64,000 nucleotides of DNA, from assembly GCA_949752735.1 (NCBI GenBank), contig OX457047.1, positions 4,197,618 to 4,261,617 on the forward strand, written 5' to 3'. This document shows positions 13,614 through 23,610 of the stretch, in pieces (position 1 is the stretch's first letter; each line of letters starts with the position of its first letter). The notes beneath the pieces were generated by a model, which saw nothing but the letters and a program-made list of their open reading frames with translations, did no database searches and had not been told where the DNA came from. Source of the DNA: Lumbricus terrestris. Lineage: Eukaryota > Annelida > Clitellata > Crassiclitellata > Lumbricidae. The translations under genes and the position numbers were made by a program.

Positions 13614-16344
13614 TAAGGTGGAGTGAAAATTTTGTTTCTTGAATTTCAAAATGCCTGGGTGCGGGAAAGTTGCATTATGATCTAAGAAGTTCATATGAAT
13701 TTTTTTTAAATTTTATTCCTTCTTTAAGTGGCGCCCCAACGATATAATAAATTTGCTATTATTTGAAAAAAATCGAAATTTCTTGTTTTTCCTAGTAATG
13801 TTTGTCAACCTCTTAACCATATTGCAAAGCAAGTTTTTAACATGGAATAACGCTTTTAAAGAGAATACCTGCCTAAACTCTTTTTATTGTCATATTTAGG
13901 TGATTACAGACTGGTCATAAAAATCTACACCATACATTATTTTTGCCGAAATTTGTCTAATGCTTAAATAATTTATATTGCTATTTTCGAGCACTCTAAA
14001 ATGCTTAAGTGTAAAAATGTGCCTACTTTCTCGAGCGTTTTAATCTATAACTTCAATTAAAATGTTTGTGATTGAAATAAAATTTGAATTTAAATGAAAA
14101 CATAAATTTCAATTAAGATTTGTATTAAAATCTTTCAAAAAATTAATTTCTTGATATTATCTTATAAATGTTTTCTAAAAGTTACTCCGACTTCAAAGGA
14201 ACCAAAGTTTGCAGCAAGTGGCAATCACAATCAGACTGCGAATAGCTGGTTTGTGGTTGAATTCTTCGAAAGCGATTATAGGCCCAGGTCATCAAAATGT
14301 AGGCCTAATGGACAAGATAAAACTCTATCACTACAAGTATAAAAACTAACTTGCTCAAGCCATATAAATTGCGGAAATATGACCAGAAATACATATCTAA
14401 CATTGAAGAATTTGCGAAGCACTCTGACATTCAGTTACTTGATATTGTGGCATGTAGGCCTATTAGTATATGGAGATAAATAATTGCACGTGTGCAAAAA
14501 GTACCAAAGTTCAAATGGCAAATAAGTGTCTTAAGTTTTCCTTCGCTCAAGTACAATCTGGTATTTTCAGTTATTTGGACTCAGAAATGTCAAGCCATAA
14601 TAAGGAATCAGACACGTATCAAATTCTTCAACAGACAATCATCGCTGATAATTGTCAACAGTGTTAAACAACAAAGAATCGGAAGATGAACCAATTACAA
14701 TTAACTCCAAACAATATAAAAGTGCACTAATACGTTCAGATTTAGGGATGACCTTCTTTGGCTCGGGAATGATACATACAAAGTCATACATGGCATTTCT
14801 AATCGTTGTGCTGCTTTCTGGCAACAGCAGTTTTGTCAATTTTACAAGATGTTGGTGTTGTGCACAACATAGATTAATCTATGGCGATCTATAGGACAGG
14901 CCGATATTAGTAAAGTTCGAAGAGAATGGTTAAAAGTTCAAAAACGTCCACAGTGTAATTCCGTAAAACAACTATCTGGATTGTACCTCGATGTGCGTAA
15001 AGATAGGACCAGAGTGCAAATGAAAAATGGCAATAAATCGTGTTTTAAAATCATTCCTGAAGATCACATAGCACTTGTGCTTGAAACCATTTTACAATAT
15101 CTGGGTCATGCTACTCAGGACTGAGAGTAGATCATCTAAAAATATTCATACAAATATCACCAAGCGTTTGTTAGATAATAAAATAGCAACAGTTACTGAA
15201 GATTTAGTTGCCATTGGTTGCGACTGAACTAATGGCAATACTGGTGCAGTTGGTGGGATCATGAGTCTTTTGGAAATACAACTTGGTAGACCACTACATT
15301 GGTTTAATTGAATGTTGAATGCCAATGAATAGACTCTGCGGCATCTAATTCAAAGGCTAACTGGTGGAACACAAGGTCCAACATTATTTTCAGTAAACAT
15401 AGTCAATTCTCTAGGACACTGTGATTCATTATCTGAAACATTGCAACGCAATTGAGTTAGAGAACTGCCCAAATATGGAAGGAATCAAATTAAGTACCGA
15501 TCAGCAACATTTGAACAATACAATTACTAAATTATGCAAAGCTGCATCATGTGGCATTTGTTCACCAGACATAGATCTCTACTTTCAAAAGCCAGCTCCT
15601 GTTAGCCACTGAAGGTGGTTGATAACAGCAAATCCCAAATAGAATTTTGAGACTATAGGAACGGAAAGTCCAAGTGATAATCTGTTAGTGTGAGAGTCTA
15701 TACATCAGTCTGGCTTCCAAGCACCTGCGGAGGATGATAAAATAATCTAGATACTGCAACATAATTTACGTGAGCTAGAATGCAGACAAAATTCTTGCTG
15801 CAAGAGTTGAAAAAGCATCATTATCAAAAATCATGAAATTATTTCGAGTAGGCTTAGGACTAAGCTACTCTTACTCGACTTTCATCCTGAAGATATAGCC
15901 TATATTGACCAAGTCGAATGGCAAATAGCAGATCGATATGAGCCACCTCTCATGAAACATGTTGCAGACAAGGATGCAGCAAATTGTGTAAAATGTACAT
16001 AAACTAAATCAGAGTTTTGCATAATTTTGACTTGAGAGAAACCTCTTAAATGAAAGTGTATTTTAGAATACAGAATATGATAGTTAATTCTGTCATCATT
16101 ATGCAGCATTGCAACAATGGTTTGTTGTCCTAAGTTGCCCATGGCTAAAAGCACATTTTAACGAAAAATTGCAAATTTTGTCAAAAATTTTTGATTTTCT
16201 TTATAGTTGGGGCACCTCTTAACAAAGGAATTAGTTCAACATATTTTGCAAAACAACTAACCATATCAAAATGCAACTTTTGCACACCCAGGCATTTTTA
16301 ATTTATGACATAAAATTTTTCACCATTGCATTCACTCCACCTTA
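13614..16344 (+). mobile_element. hAT- or P-type DNA transposon (degenerate) inserted in the LINE
   Basis: The element is bounded by an exact 8-bp direct repeat, CTGTCTAA (13606-13613 and 16345-16352). The ends are inverted repeats, TAAGGTGGAGTGAA at 13614 and its complement ending at 16344. Subterminal similarity extends about 85 bp, including ATGCCTGGGTG. An 8-bp duplication occurs in both hAT and P superfamilies. The TAAGG start fits the loose hAT 5'-YARNG rule, so hAT is slightly preferred. Removing the element and one duplication restores the LINE reading frame (FVRQ-VRDW), proving a precise insertion. Confidence 0.85.
14150..15790 (+). pseudogene. degenerate transposase-like coding region inside the 13.6-16.3 kb element
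   Basis: Several plus-strand frames, broken by stops and shifts, read like one protein. Segments include KQLSGLYLDVRKDRTRVQM (about 14960), EDLVAIGCD then TNGNTGAVGGIMSL (about 15200), LGRPLHWFN, LRHLIQRLTGGTQGPTLFS (about 15340), LSTDQQHL (about 15500), and CSPDI followed by KPAPVSH then RWLITANPK (about 15565-15640). I have the impression of similar invertebrate proteins with a GCD.TN.NTG box and an SH.RWLTTANR box, but I cannot name the family. That it is the transposase of the element is inferred from position and orientation. Confidence 0.55.
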
Positions 16345-16800
16345 CTGTCTAACGAAGTAGGACGGTGCTTCGAAGAGGAACGGGATGGATGCAACGACGA
16401 GGCCATGGTCGGAGATGGTAGGTGGATGGACATTGAGATCGATCAGCACACAATCGTCACGGGTGAGGATGTTGTCAAGCCAACCGCCATCCTGGTGCGT
16501 CGGCCCAGCAACGTGTTGGGCCAGTCCAAACTGATCCATGATAGCCTGAAAGTCAGACACTGCAGGCAGACGGGAGTCTTCAAGGTGGATATTCAGATCG
16601 CCAGCAATGACAAACTGCGTATTGTAGAGGGCGAACTGTTCAAGTAGTAACGCAAATTCACTGAAGAATTTCGTCGAAGGATGAACAGATCCAGGACGGT
16701 AGATTCCTAGGATCGTCAGAGGACCACTTGCGAAGAAACCGATAAAGCAAGCGCCTCGAAAGTTGTCGGAGGAGTGAATGTGCTAAGCACTTAAAGCCAA
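16345..16800 (-). mobile_element. L2/CR1-like LINE, endonuclease part (5' segment of the split copy)
   Basis: A minus-strand open frame carries the end of an APE-type endonuclease: FVIAGDLNIHLEDSRLP (about 16620-16570), GGWLDNILTRDD, and the catalytic SDH in PPTISDHGLVVAS (about 16400). It ends SYFVRQ at the transposon junction and resumes at 13613 as VRQVRDWRSLD. The 5' limit near 16800 is where recognisable coding stops; the upstream flank is not obviously LINE. Confidence 0.85.
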
Positions 16801-17562
16801 CGGCTTGTTTGGTTAGCTCTTCTTTTGATCAGTTCATTTTGAAGAGCCAGTGGTTAAATTTCTCACCCAGAGGCTGCGGGTATTCACATTTTTGCAAATG
16901 TAATGGCTGAGCCTTAAGCATATATTTATCTTAGTATCTGTAGCCGACAGGCCTAGGCAATACTCACTATTTGCTTATCAGAAATTACATTAGATGTGAA
17001 ATAAGAATCAGATGTGTGATTGTTGTGACAGAAGCACTTTTCAGTTGCAGGGATAACTAACAAACGAAGCCGACATTCCCCAAATAAGCTGAAGCCCCTC
17101 TGTCCCACTATAACCTCTCTCTCACGCCCCACACTCATGACGGCTGAGCCCACCAAAGATGCTTTTATGTTGAAGATGAATCATTATGCGTCTGCCTACT
17201 TGTGTCTCTCTCTCTACTATGTGTCACGACCTAAGCCAGACAAAAATTTCGCAGTAAGTAAATATGAAAAATACTTTAATTCTACTGTCCATAACTCTGA
17301 TCCAGAATAGAACGTATTTTTATTTTTCAATATTCTGTCCGTCTGTCAGATGGATTGATAGTTGTTGGCGAAATAGAGCAGAAGTGCAGTTGCTCTCTGA
17401 CAGTGCTTTGCGCACTGGACCTACACTTCTAGAAATCTAAAGCAAGTATCTGTAATTTGATACAATAGACTGCACCAGAAGTGCAAGTATTGTACATTTT
17501 AAATATCAGGCCTACGTAATTTCAAAAATTATAACTGTAGGCTATTTATTTCTTGACATACA
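16801..17562. other. unassigned DNA
   Basis: No gene or known repeat is recognised. Several AGGCCTA and TAGGCT words occur. Confidence 0.5.
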
Positions 17563-17645
17563 GGGCGGGTGAAACGCGAAGGGTTCCGCGAGCAAATGCA
17601 TGCTTTGGAAAGGTTCCGCCACTAGAAAAAGGTTGAAAACCACTG
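17563..17645. mobile_element. hAT-like element end (partial)
   Basis: The stretch ends AAAGGTTGAAAACCACTG, whose complement CAGTGGTTTTCAACC has the CAGTGGTT.TCAACC form of Charlie-type hAT termini. The other end was not found. Confidence 0.4.
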
Positions 17646-17689
17646 CTTTAATGTGTCATTCTAACTGTTAGTAGACTATCCTATCGGGA

Positions 17690-18638
17690 CAAAATACGAA
17701 CATAATCACAAGAATATATCGATAACCTAATTAGAAAGAGACGATTAATGTGGATGGGACTATGTTGTTCGTATGGATAAAGATCGAAGCAAGGAGATTT
17801 CGTTTATATAGCATATAGCCTATTGTAGGTCAACGATATAGTCTATTATTAAGGCCCCCGTTCAGTACCTTGCTCTTAAGTGCTGTAATATGCCGAGCAA
17901 ATTTCTGTCCAGGGTAACGGCCTATGATGTCATAGACCCTGGTCAAATCGGATCCATCCATCCGTTCCTTTACATCAATTGACCCCTCTCTTTGGAATAC
18001 ACTGTCTCCTTCTACTCGATCTCAACTTCTGACTGGTAATCCATCCTCCTCATTTTCTTTCCTCAAAACCTTTTTTTTCTCTCGTGGCCTTGCGCACTGG
18101 GAGCGCCTCTGAACGGTTCACCTTAGTAGAGGCGCTTTATAAATGTTTTTATATAATACAATAGAATACAATACAATACAATACGAGGTTTCGCACTGAA
18201 TGCCAATGAGCTCCACTTTAGAAGGTCCTACATGACTTTACAGCCTAAAATTATTTATAATTGCTTAAAACTAGTAACTGTTATTAATGAACGACTTTCG
18301 TCATTGAAACCGCAATTATCAATAATGGTTGCTAATGACAACGGGCGACGCTACAAGTCCGCTGCTAGACTTAATGGCGCTTGTATATTACGTAAATTTT
18401 AACATAGATTAGATAGGGGACATTCTACTTTTTCGTATAACATGTCCTTTGTTCTTTATAAATAGCTTATATATAATATTTTAATTGGGAAAAATTGCAA
18501 GACACGTACAACGTCAAATTAAAAGTTTCCAGCTGCTGTCAATTTCGCAAAACAATCGTTAATATGATTACCGCGTTAGACACTCTTTTCATGTGTCTGA
18601 CCAACCATATATAAGCGTTAGAAATAACTCAGGCTTTA
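17690..18638 (+). promoter_or_regulatory. upstream region and promoter of U2-like snRNA locus, copy A
   Basis: Aligned by eye to 30155-30810 (copy B). Identical blocks include GTTAGACACTCTTTTCATG (18575-18593) and TATATAAGCG (18608-18617). In both copies the first block lies about 45-64 bp, and the TATA about 30 bp, upstream of the first U2-like base. This spacing fits the proximal sequence element plus TATA box of invertebrate snRNA genes. Further upstream both copies share an RTE-like tail (GAAAGAGACGATTAA..., ATGGATGAAGATCGAAG-like). Copy A is interrupted at 17853-18184 by a LINE fragment, and the transcribed part is displaced to 19897 by a second insertion. Confidence 0.65.
17853..18184 (+). 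mobile_element. L2/CR1-like LINE 3' fragment inserted in copy A
   Basis: The reading PSLWNTLSPSTRSQLLTGN continues through a FLKTFFF motif to a degenerate C-terminus. The tail GGGAGCGCCTCTGA, then GAGGCGCTTTATAAATG, is followed by a (AATAC)n run to 18184. Copy B lacks this segment, so it is an insertion in copy A. Confidence 0.75.
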
Positions 18639-18712
18639 TTGATGAAACAAATTAACAAATTAGATCAAAACACAGTAGAAATGGTTTGGATTCCAAGCCA
18701 TGTAGATGTAAA

Positions 18713-18998
18713 GGTAAGGGTAAAGGTTTTGCCCATACTCGCTTGCGAGCGTTGGGCCCGGTGCTGATCCCCGGTGTTAAGCCATCAGCCCTTAGGTGGC
18801 AATTGCCATACATCGGCGGTAGGTGGCCAGGTCTTTCCGCCGAACCCAAGGTTACCTGCGCAGTGACACTGCTACTCATTTTCACACTCCCATCTGGCGA
18901 GTGGCGGCTGAGTCAACCTTAAGGGGCCACCGGGATTAGATCCCGGTTCCTTCTGTTCTTCGTGCCAGCGTGTTACCAATCAGCCACCGCACCGCCCC
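18713..18998 (-). mobile_element. tRNA-derived SINE inside the RNase H reading frame
   Basis: Flanked by an 11-bp duplication GTAGATGTAAA (18702-18712 and 18999-19009). Read on the minus strand it begins GGGGCGGTGCGGTGGCTGAT, with an A-box-like head and a B-box-like GGGATCTAATCCC, and ends in a short ACCCTTACCTTTAC tail. Removing it with one duplication restores the RNase H frame (SHVDVKGNEKAD). Confidence 0.85.
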
Positions 18999-19625
18999 GT
19001 AGATGTAAAAGGTAATGAAAAAGCTGATTCACTTGCCAAAGAAGCAATAGATTTGGACTGTGTAAATTCAACAAATTATCTAGAAACTGAAGAAGTAATT
19101 AATGTAATAAAACCATATATAATTAACAAATGGCAGATGGAATATGATAAGGAACACAAAGGACATTTTTATAAAAACATATGTCCGACGGTAAATACAA
19201 ACATTAAATTTATGGACCCTCTAAGACAAAAAGAAGTACAAATAGGAAGATTGAGGCTAGGAATAGCCAACACCAACAAAAGACTATTAATGATAGGAAA
19301 ACATCCTACAGGATTATGTGATACGTGTCAGGTCACTGACACTATAAAACATATGTTATTAGAATGTACTAAAGAAAATATTGCCAATATACTAAGAAAC
19401 ACGTGTAATATGTATAAAGAAGAATTTAGTCTGAAGAGTGTGCTTGATTTGGGATGCATACAAGGCACAGTATATAACCTTATAAATAAAATTACTAAAG
19501 GCAAAGTACTTTAATTAGTACTACTGTACAATCATGTTGTTACATAATTAATTAAACTTTTATGCAAACTAGAAAATATGTGAACATGTACATAAATGTA
19601 AATATGTTAGAGAGATATTATAAAT

Positions 19626-19735
19626 GACAAAAAGAGCCATAGAGCCACAAAAGAGCCAGAGAGCCACAAAAGAGCCAGAGAGCCACAAAAGACCCGGAGA
19701 GCCACAAAAGAGCTAGAGAGCCACAAAAGAGCCGG
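19626..19735. repeat. 17-19 bp tandem repeat in the LINE 3' UTR
   Basis: About six units of AGAGCCACAAAAGAGCC-type sequence. It lies between the LINE stop codon and its 3' end, so it belongs to the LINE 3' UTR. Confidence 0.85.
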
Positions 19736-19896
19736 GAAAGAAAAAAAAGAAAAAAAGGAAAAAAAATAATAATAATACAAATCAGAAGAGCCAAAAGGCC
19801 AAACGTCAAATTACTGAAGAAAATATTATCAAAGTACGTCAACGGCCTGCGTGCCATACGGCGTCGTAAAACCGAGGAACTACTACTACAGGCTTT

Positions 19897-20250
19897 ACCG
19901 CTTCTCGACCTTCTGGCCAAGATCAAAGTGAAACTATTGTATGCTCTAGGCCCTAGGGTACATGCCAGTGCTATTACCTATAGAGTATACCCCTGCTTCA
20001 GGACCTCTGGCACGAGCTAAACCTCTGTAAGTCCTGGAAGCCGGAGGGACCGTTTAAATACGTTAAACGGCCAAACATTCACTTTGAACCCCCCACACCT
20101 CAAAAAACACCAAAAATAAAATGGAAATGTGTGGGGGGCCTGACACGGGTCGAGGGCAAAGGCGCGCATCAGTTCAACAAATCTGTGCTCAATGCTGCTG
20201 CTATACTTCTAGACTGATAGCCCGAGTTTCTTGATTTCTCCCGCATCTCT
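19897..20250 (+). ncRNA. U2-snRNA-like locus, copy A (separated from its promoter)
   Basis: The first 30 nt, ACCGCTTCTCGACC then TTCTGGCCAAGATCAA, match U2 snRNA 1-30 (AUCGCUUCUCGGCC...AAGAUCAA) with about four differences. After that the sequence does not follow U2: the branch-site-binding GUAGUA and the Sm region are not recognised. It does stay alignable to copy B for about 320 nt more, including GAGTATACCCCTGCT, GGACCTCTGGCA, GGAGGGACCG and a GTTTAAATACG that could be an snRNA 3' box. A LINE now separates it from the promoter, so it is presumably inactive. Confidence 0.55.
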
Positions 20251-20256
20251 ACATTT

Positions 20257-20500
20257 ATGACTGAAAAACCTTCAATGGCTCCATCTCTCTGCCCGTATAC
20301 AATTCAAAGTTCTTGTTTTGGGTTTATGTCTCAATTGAGTCTTGCTCCAAAGTATCTTTGTGATCTCAGGTCTGCTACTTCGTTGCGTTCTCTTAGATTC
20401 TCTGATCGGATTGACGTTTTGTTCTTCACGTTGGTGGCATCAAGACGTCAGTTTTCAAAAGTTGAGAGACTTGAATTGTGTCTTCAACCTCCAGTTCTCA
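20257..20500 (+). mobile_element. degenerate L2-like LINE C-terminal fragment
   Basis: The reading LAPKYLCDLRSATSLRSLRF resembles the LAPAYLCELCSP...RSLRS segment of the LINE at 11.4-13.6 kb. No tail is present. Confidence 0.5.
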
Positions 20501-21055
20501 AATATTTAATAAAATATAAAATGATTTGTGCAGGTGTTTAATGCTAAGCAGTGATTACCCATTAGCTTTTTCGTAGCAGTTTGTTTTTCTAATTTCGCTA
20601 TTAGTCTTTAGTATTATCCAAGTAAGCCTGGGTCTGCACATCGGGCAACGCATCATCTCCATTTATCTCTGTGCTTCACAAGTCTATTAGCCTCATCACA
20701 AGACACGTCCGCTTGGATATCTGGAGCAGGTAAGATACTGACTATTGTCGTGTTAAAGTAAGTTAAACATGGTCTAAGTTTGCGTATGTTGAAACCAAAG
20801 GATATCGTTAGACACAAGATACTTACACTAATAATTATCAGCAAAATAACATCAAACATTAACATTAAATGGCTTCATTATTAGAATGCTTTGCACGTGT
20901 TGACATTGATTTTGCTTTGCATTACTTTCCTTCTATATTGCTTTTCTTTATTATTGCTTCCGTGTGTTGTATTGCATTATTCCAGTTTGTCCCATTGTGA
21001 GTTTTACTATGGAGTAATAAAGGCTAATACTTGCTTACTTACTTACTCACATCAT
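20501..21055. other. unassigned DNA
   Basis: No exon, RNA or known repeat is recognised. Confidence 0.5.
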
Positions 21056-21633
21056 ATACGGAATTACACACCTTTTAATTGTATTGTCCGACGCAATACG
21101 TCGGTCGTTTAGGCTTACTTGCATCTGAGACTCTTTATATTATTCCACACGTCTCGGATCAGTGACTTCAACACTGCTCGCACATCACGCAGTGCCAATC
21201 GTATGACTGGATAACGGAGGAGAGCAACACTATTTGTTTGTATGTGCACTTGTTATAGCACCCCTTCAATATTTATACTCAGAGGCGCTCCCGACTCCAG
21301 AGCGGACACTGCACCGAGTTTCACGACGAAACGCTGAGCAATTGCAAGTGAAAGTCTTGTCCAAGGTCCCTAAGCGGCGACTTGATGTGGATTCGAACAT
21401 GCAACCCTCCAGCTGCAAGGCAACGAACATACCCACTACACCACCGCGCCCCACGAATTGCAGTTTTCATTAGACGCAGCGGTCCGTTTACACCGATTTT
21501 ACTATACAGTGATACCCGACCGAAGTCTAGAATAAGTAATTGATTATGAATCTGATTAACACGTCCCGTCTTGGGCACACAAATCACGGAATTATACACC
21601 TTTTAATCGCATTGTCCGACGCAATAAGTTGGT
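21056..21633. repeat. pair of 50-bp direct repeats carrying the AAAAGGTGT motif
   Basis: 21056-21105 and 21584-21633 share GGAATTACACACCTTTTAAT (GGAATTATACACC... in the second), then TTGTCCGACGCAATA. They lie 528 bp apart with a SINE between them. Unrelated flanks suggest a dispersed short repeat rather than an LTR pair. Confidence 0.6.
21235..21454 (-). mobile_element. tRNA-derived SINE (LINE-tailed family), minus copy
   Basis: On the minus strand it reads GTGGGGCGCGGTGGTGTAGT (head), then a B-box-like GTTCGAATCCAC, CAAGTCGCCGCTTAGGG and GGGAGCGCCTCTGAGTA, and a tail towards GTGCACATAC. It is the same family as the copies at 27.6, 31.95, 32.95 and 42.7 kb. Confidence 0.85.
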
Positions 21634-21639
21634 TCATGA

Positions 21640-22325
21640 TAACCACCAAACACCAGCTAGTAAGAAATAAACGAGCAAAACGACGGCGAGAAAACTGAAT
21701 CGTCACAACTTGTCTTGTGGCACCTTGGGGCACCCTCCCCTACAACTTGCGGCAACACAGAATCTATATCATTTTGAACAGCTTTCTCTTTACATCTTTC
21801 TATTTTATTATAGCGCAATGCCTAATTTGGGTTTTCCATTTAGTGGCAGTATAAAATCCAACTTCTGCTAAGTCATGAATTCTTTTCGTCAGCGCAACTT
21901 CTGTGTTAGCAATAATTATTTTTCATCGTGCCAGCCTCACTTATTCATTACTTAATTTCATCAGCCCAACTTATACATTGGCATGAATTGATTTCTTCAA
22001 CCCAGCTTCCATTTAATAATGAATTCATTTCTTCAGTTCAGTTTCTGCTTAAGCAACGGCCATTTTCATCCATCCAGCTTCTATTTAATTGTGAATTTTT
22101 TTCATAAATCGAAACCATGTGTTCTGAAGAATTATTTTTATCAATTAAGTTTCGATTTAATTATGAATTCTTTTTCATTAATCCAACTCAACTTAGCAAG
22201 TATTATTTTCTTCGATTTGATTCTTTACGTTCGATCCACGATAAAACGTTCTTACATCCTCAGACTTCGATGAATTAATTGTCCATTGATGAGAAAATAC
22301 TTAATCTGTTTAGCAGTCATTGTCA
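21640..22325. repeat. degenerate tandem repeat of about 50-60 bp
   Basis: From about 21870 to 22250, units of the form ATGAATTCTTTTCRTCA, then CCAACTTCTATTTA, recur about seven times with many changes. The flanking sequence shows nothing recognisable. Confidence 0.5.
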
Positions 22326-22333
22326 CTAGGGAC

Positions 22334-22751
22334 GGTATCCGGACTTTACCCCCCGGCCCATTACCCCCTGCCATTACTCCCCTGCCATTACCCCCCGTCT
22401 GCTTACATTTGGGGCCTGTTTAAGTACGGTATGTATGAATGTATGCATGTATGTCTGTTTGAATGTATGTATGTACGTACATACATACATGCATACATAC
22501 ATACATACATACATACATACATACATACATACATACATACATACATACATACATACATACATACATACATACATACATACATACATACATACATACATAC
22601 ATACATACAAACGCGCATAAACTGGCCCCAAATGTAATCAGACGGGGGGGTAATGGCAGGGGGTAATGTCCTACGGGGGGTAATGGGCGGGGAGTAATGG
22701 CAGGGGGTAATGACAGGGGGGTAATGGGCCGGGGGGTAAAGTCCTAGACCC
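22334..22751. mobile_element. foldback element with G/C-tract arms and an (ACAT)n core
   Basis: The left arm GGACTTTACCCCCCGGCCCA and the right arm (its complement, ending at 22751) are inverted copies. They are built from repeated CCATTACCCCC/GGGGGTAATGG modules and extend to CATTTGGGG/CCCCAAATG. The 8-bp duplication CTAGGGAC occurs at 22326-22333 and 22752-22759. The core (22429-22610) is (ATGT)n turning into (ACAT)n. No coding capacity. An 8-bp duplication fits hAT-like mobilisation. Confidence 0.75.
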
Positions 22752-22759
22752 CTAGGGAC

Positions 22760-23041
22760 AGCTTGTGGACACTGCAGCCGTTTTCGTTGAACTAAGAAAT
22801 CAAAGGTAGAAGAGGAGTGGTAATAACAGACTGCACGAAGGTTATTGATTTTCTAGCATTATGATAACGTGATTTGCAGGTGTTTTAGGGAGACAATTAT
22901 TTTGAGTGCATTAACAAGTGCTGGCGACCATTCTGCAGCTATTTGAACCACACGTTCTAATCCAGAATTATGCTATGTTTAACCAATCAGACAACTCAAC
23001 TACGATGCGTCATCGATTACGATGATTCCAATTATATCCTG
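22760..23041. other. unassigned DNA
   Basis: No recognised feature. Confidence 0.5.
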
Positions 23042-23185
23042 CAGTCGATAGATCGAGTCGATCGTAACTCGGACAAGTCGAGTCAAGTCGAGTCAAGTCA
23101 AGTCAAGTCAAGTCAAGTCGAGTCGATCGAAATATTATCGTCGACTCAATCAACTTGCAAGTCGAGTCGATCATTAGTGTTGACA
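23042..23185. repeat. GTCGA/GTCAA pentamer-rich tract
   Basis: Runs of AGTCGAGTCAAGTCAAGTC and GAGTCGATCG use the same vocabulary as the 20-bp satellite 430 bp downstream. It may be an eroded or ancestral edge of that array. Confidence 0.7.
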
Positions 23186-23244
23186 AGTCGTTGGTCTCGA
23201 ATCTGGAATGTTTTACTTACCACCTCTCGTCGAATTGGCAGTAA

Positions 23245-23500
23245 ATGACCCACGTGATTCTAATAATGTGATTCTGTGAAAATGACCTAAGTGATTCTAA
23301 TAATGTGATTATGTGAAAATGACCCACGTGATTCTAATAATGTGATTCTGTGAAAATGACCCACGTGATTCTAATAATGTGATTCTGTGAAAATGACCTA
23401 CGTGATTCTAATAATGTGATTATGTGAAAATGGGCTGCGTGATTCTAATAATGTGATTCTGTGGAAATGACCTACATGATTCTAATAATATGATTCTGTG
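23245..23500. repeat. 37-bp minisatellite, seven units
   Basis: The unit starts ATGACCCACGTGATTC and ends TGATTCTGTGAAA. Seven near-identical copies differ mainly at the CACGTG position (CACGTG, TACGTG, TAAGTG, TGCGTG) and in ATTCTGTG/ATTATGTG alternation. Confidence 0.95.
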
Positions 23501-23610
23501 TTAGCACACAACTGTGAATAATGAACTACTTGACCACCGGTGCTTTCGTAGACCTATTAACTTAGTGAAACTGTAGAAGTTACAGATTGCAGATGTGCAA
23601 TTTTTTACAA

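Larger units (their letters stand above)
18639..19888 (+). mobile_element. 5'-truncated LINE with RNase H domain, inserted at the U2-like transcription start
   Basis: The coding runs 18650-18712 and, after a SINE, 19010-19514 (TAA). It contains VEMVWIPSHVDVKGNEKADS, the conserved end of an RNase HI domain. A C-terminal region follows with RLRLGIANTNKRLL and a Cys/His motif, GLCDTCQVTDTIKHMLLEC. RNase H plus a terminal CCHC-like motif is typical of I/Nimb/Jockey-type non-LTR elements; the exact clade is open. The 3' end is GAACTACTACTA. A 9-bp duplication CAGGCTTTA flanks it (18630-18638, 19889-19897), so a 1.25-kb 3' fragment was inserted between promoter and RNA start. Confidence 0.8.

Noticed and set aside
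19897..20090. Genuine spliceosomal U2 snRNA gene
   Set aside because: Only the first ~30 nt agree with U2; the branch-site-binding and Sm regions are not found and the promoter is displaced by a LINE.
21056..21633. Pair of LTRs around 21.1 and 21.6 kb
   Set aside because: Direct repeats are only about 50 bp, contain no TG...CA ends, and the space between is mostly a SINE.
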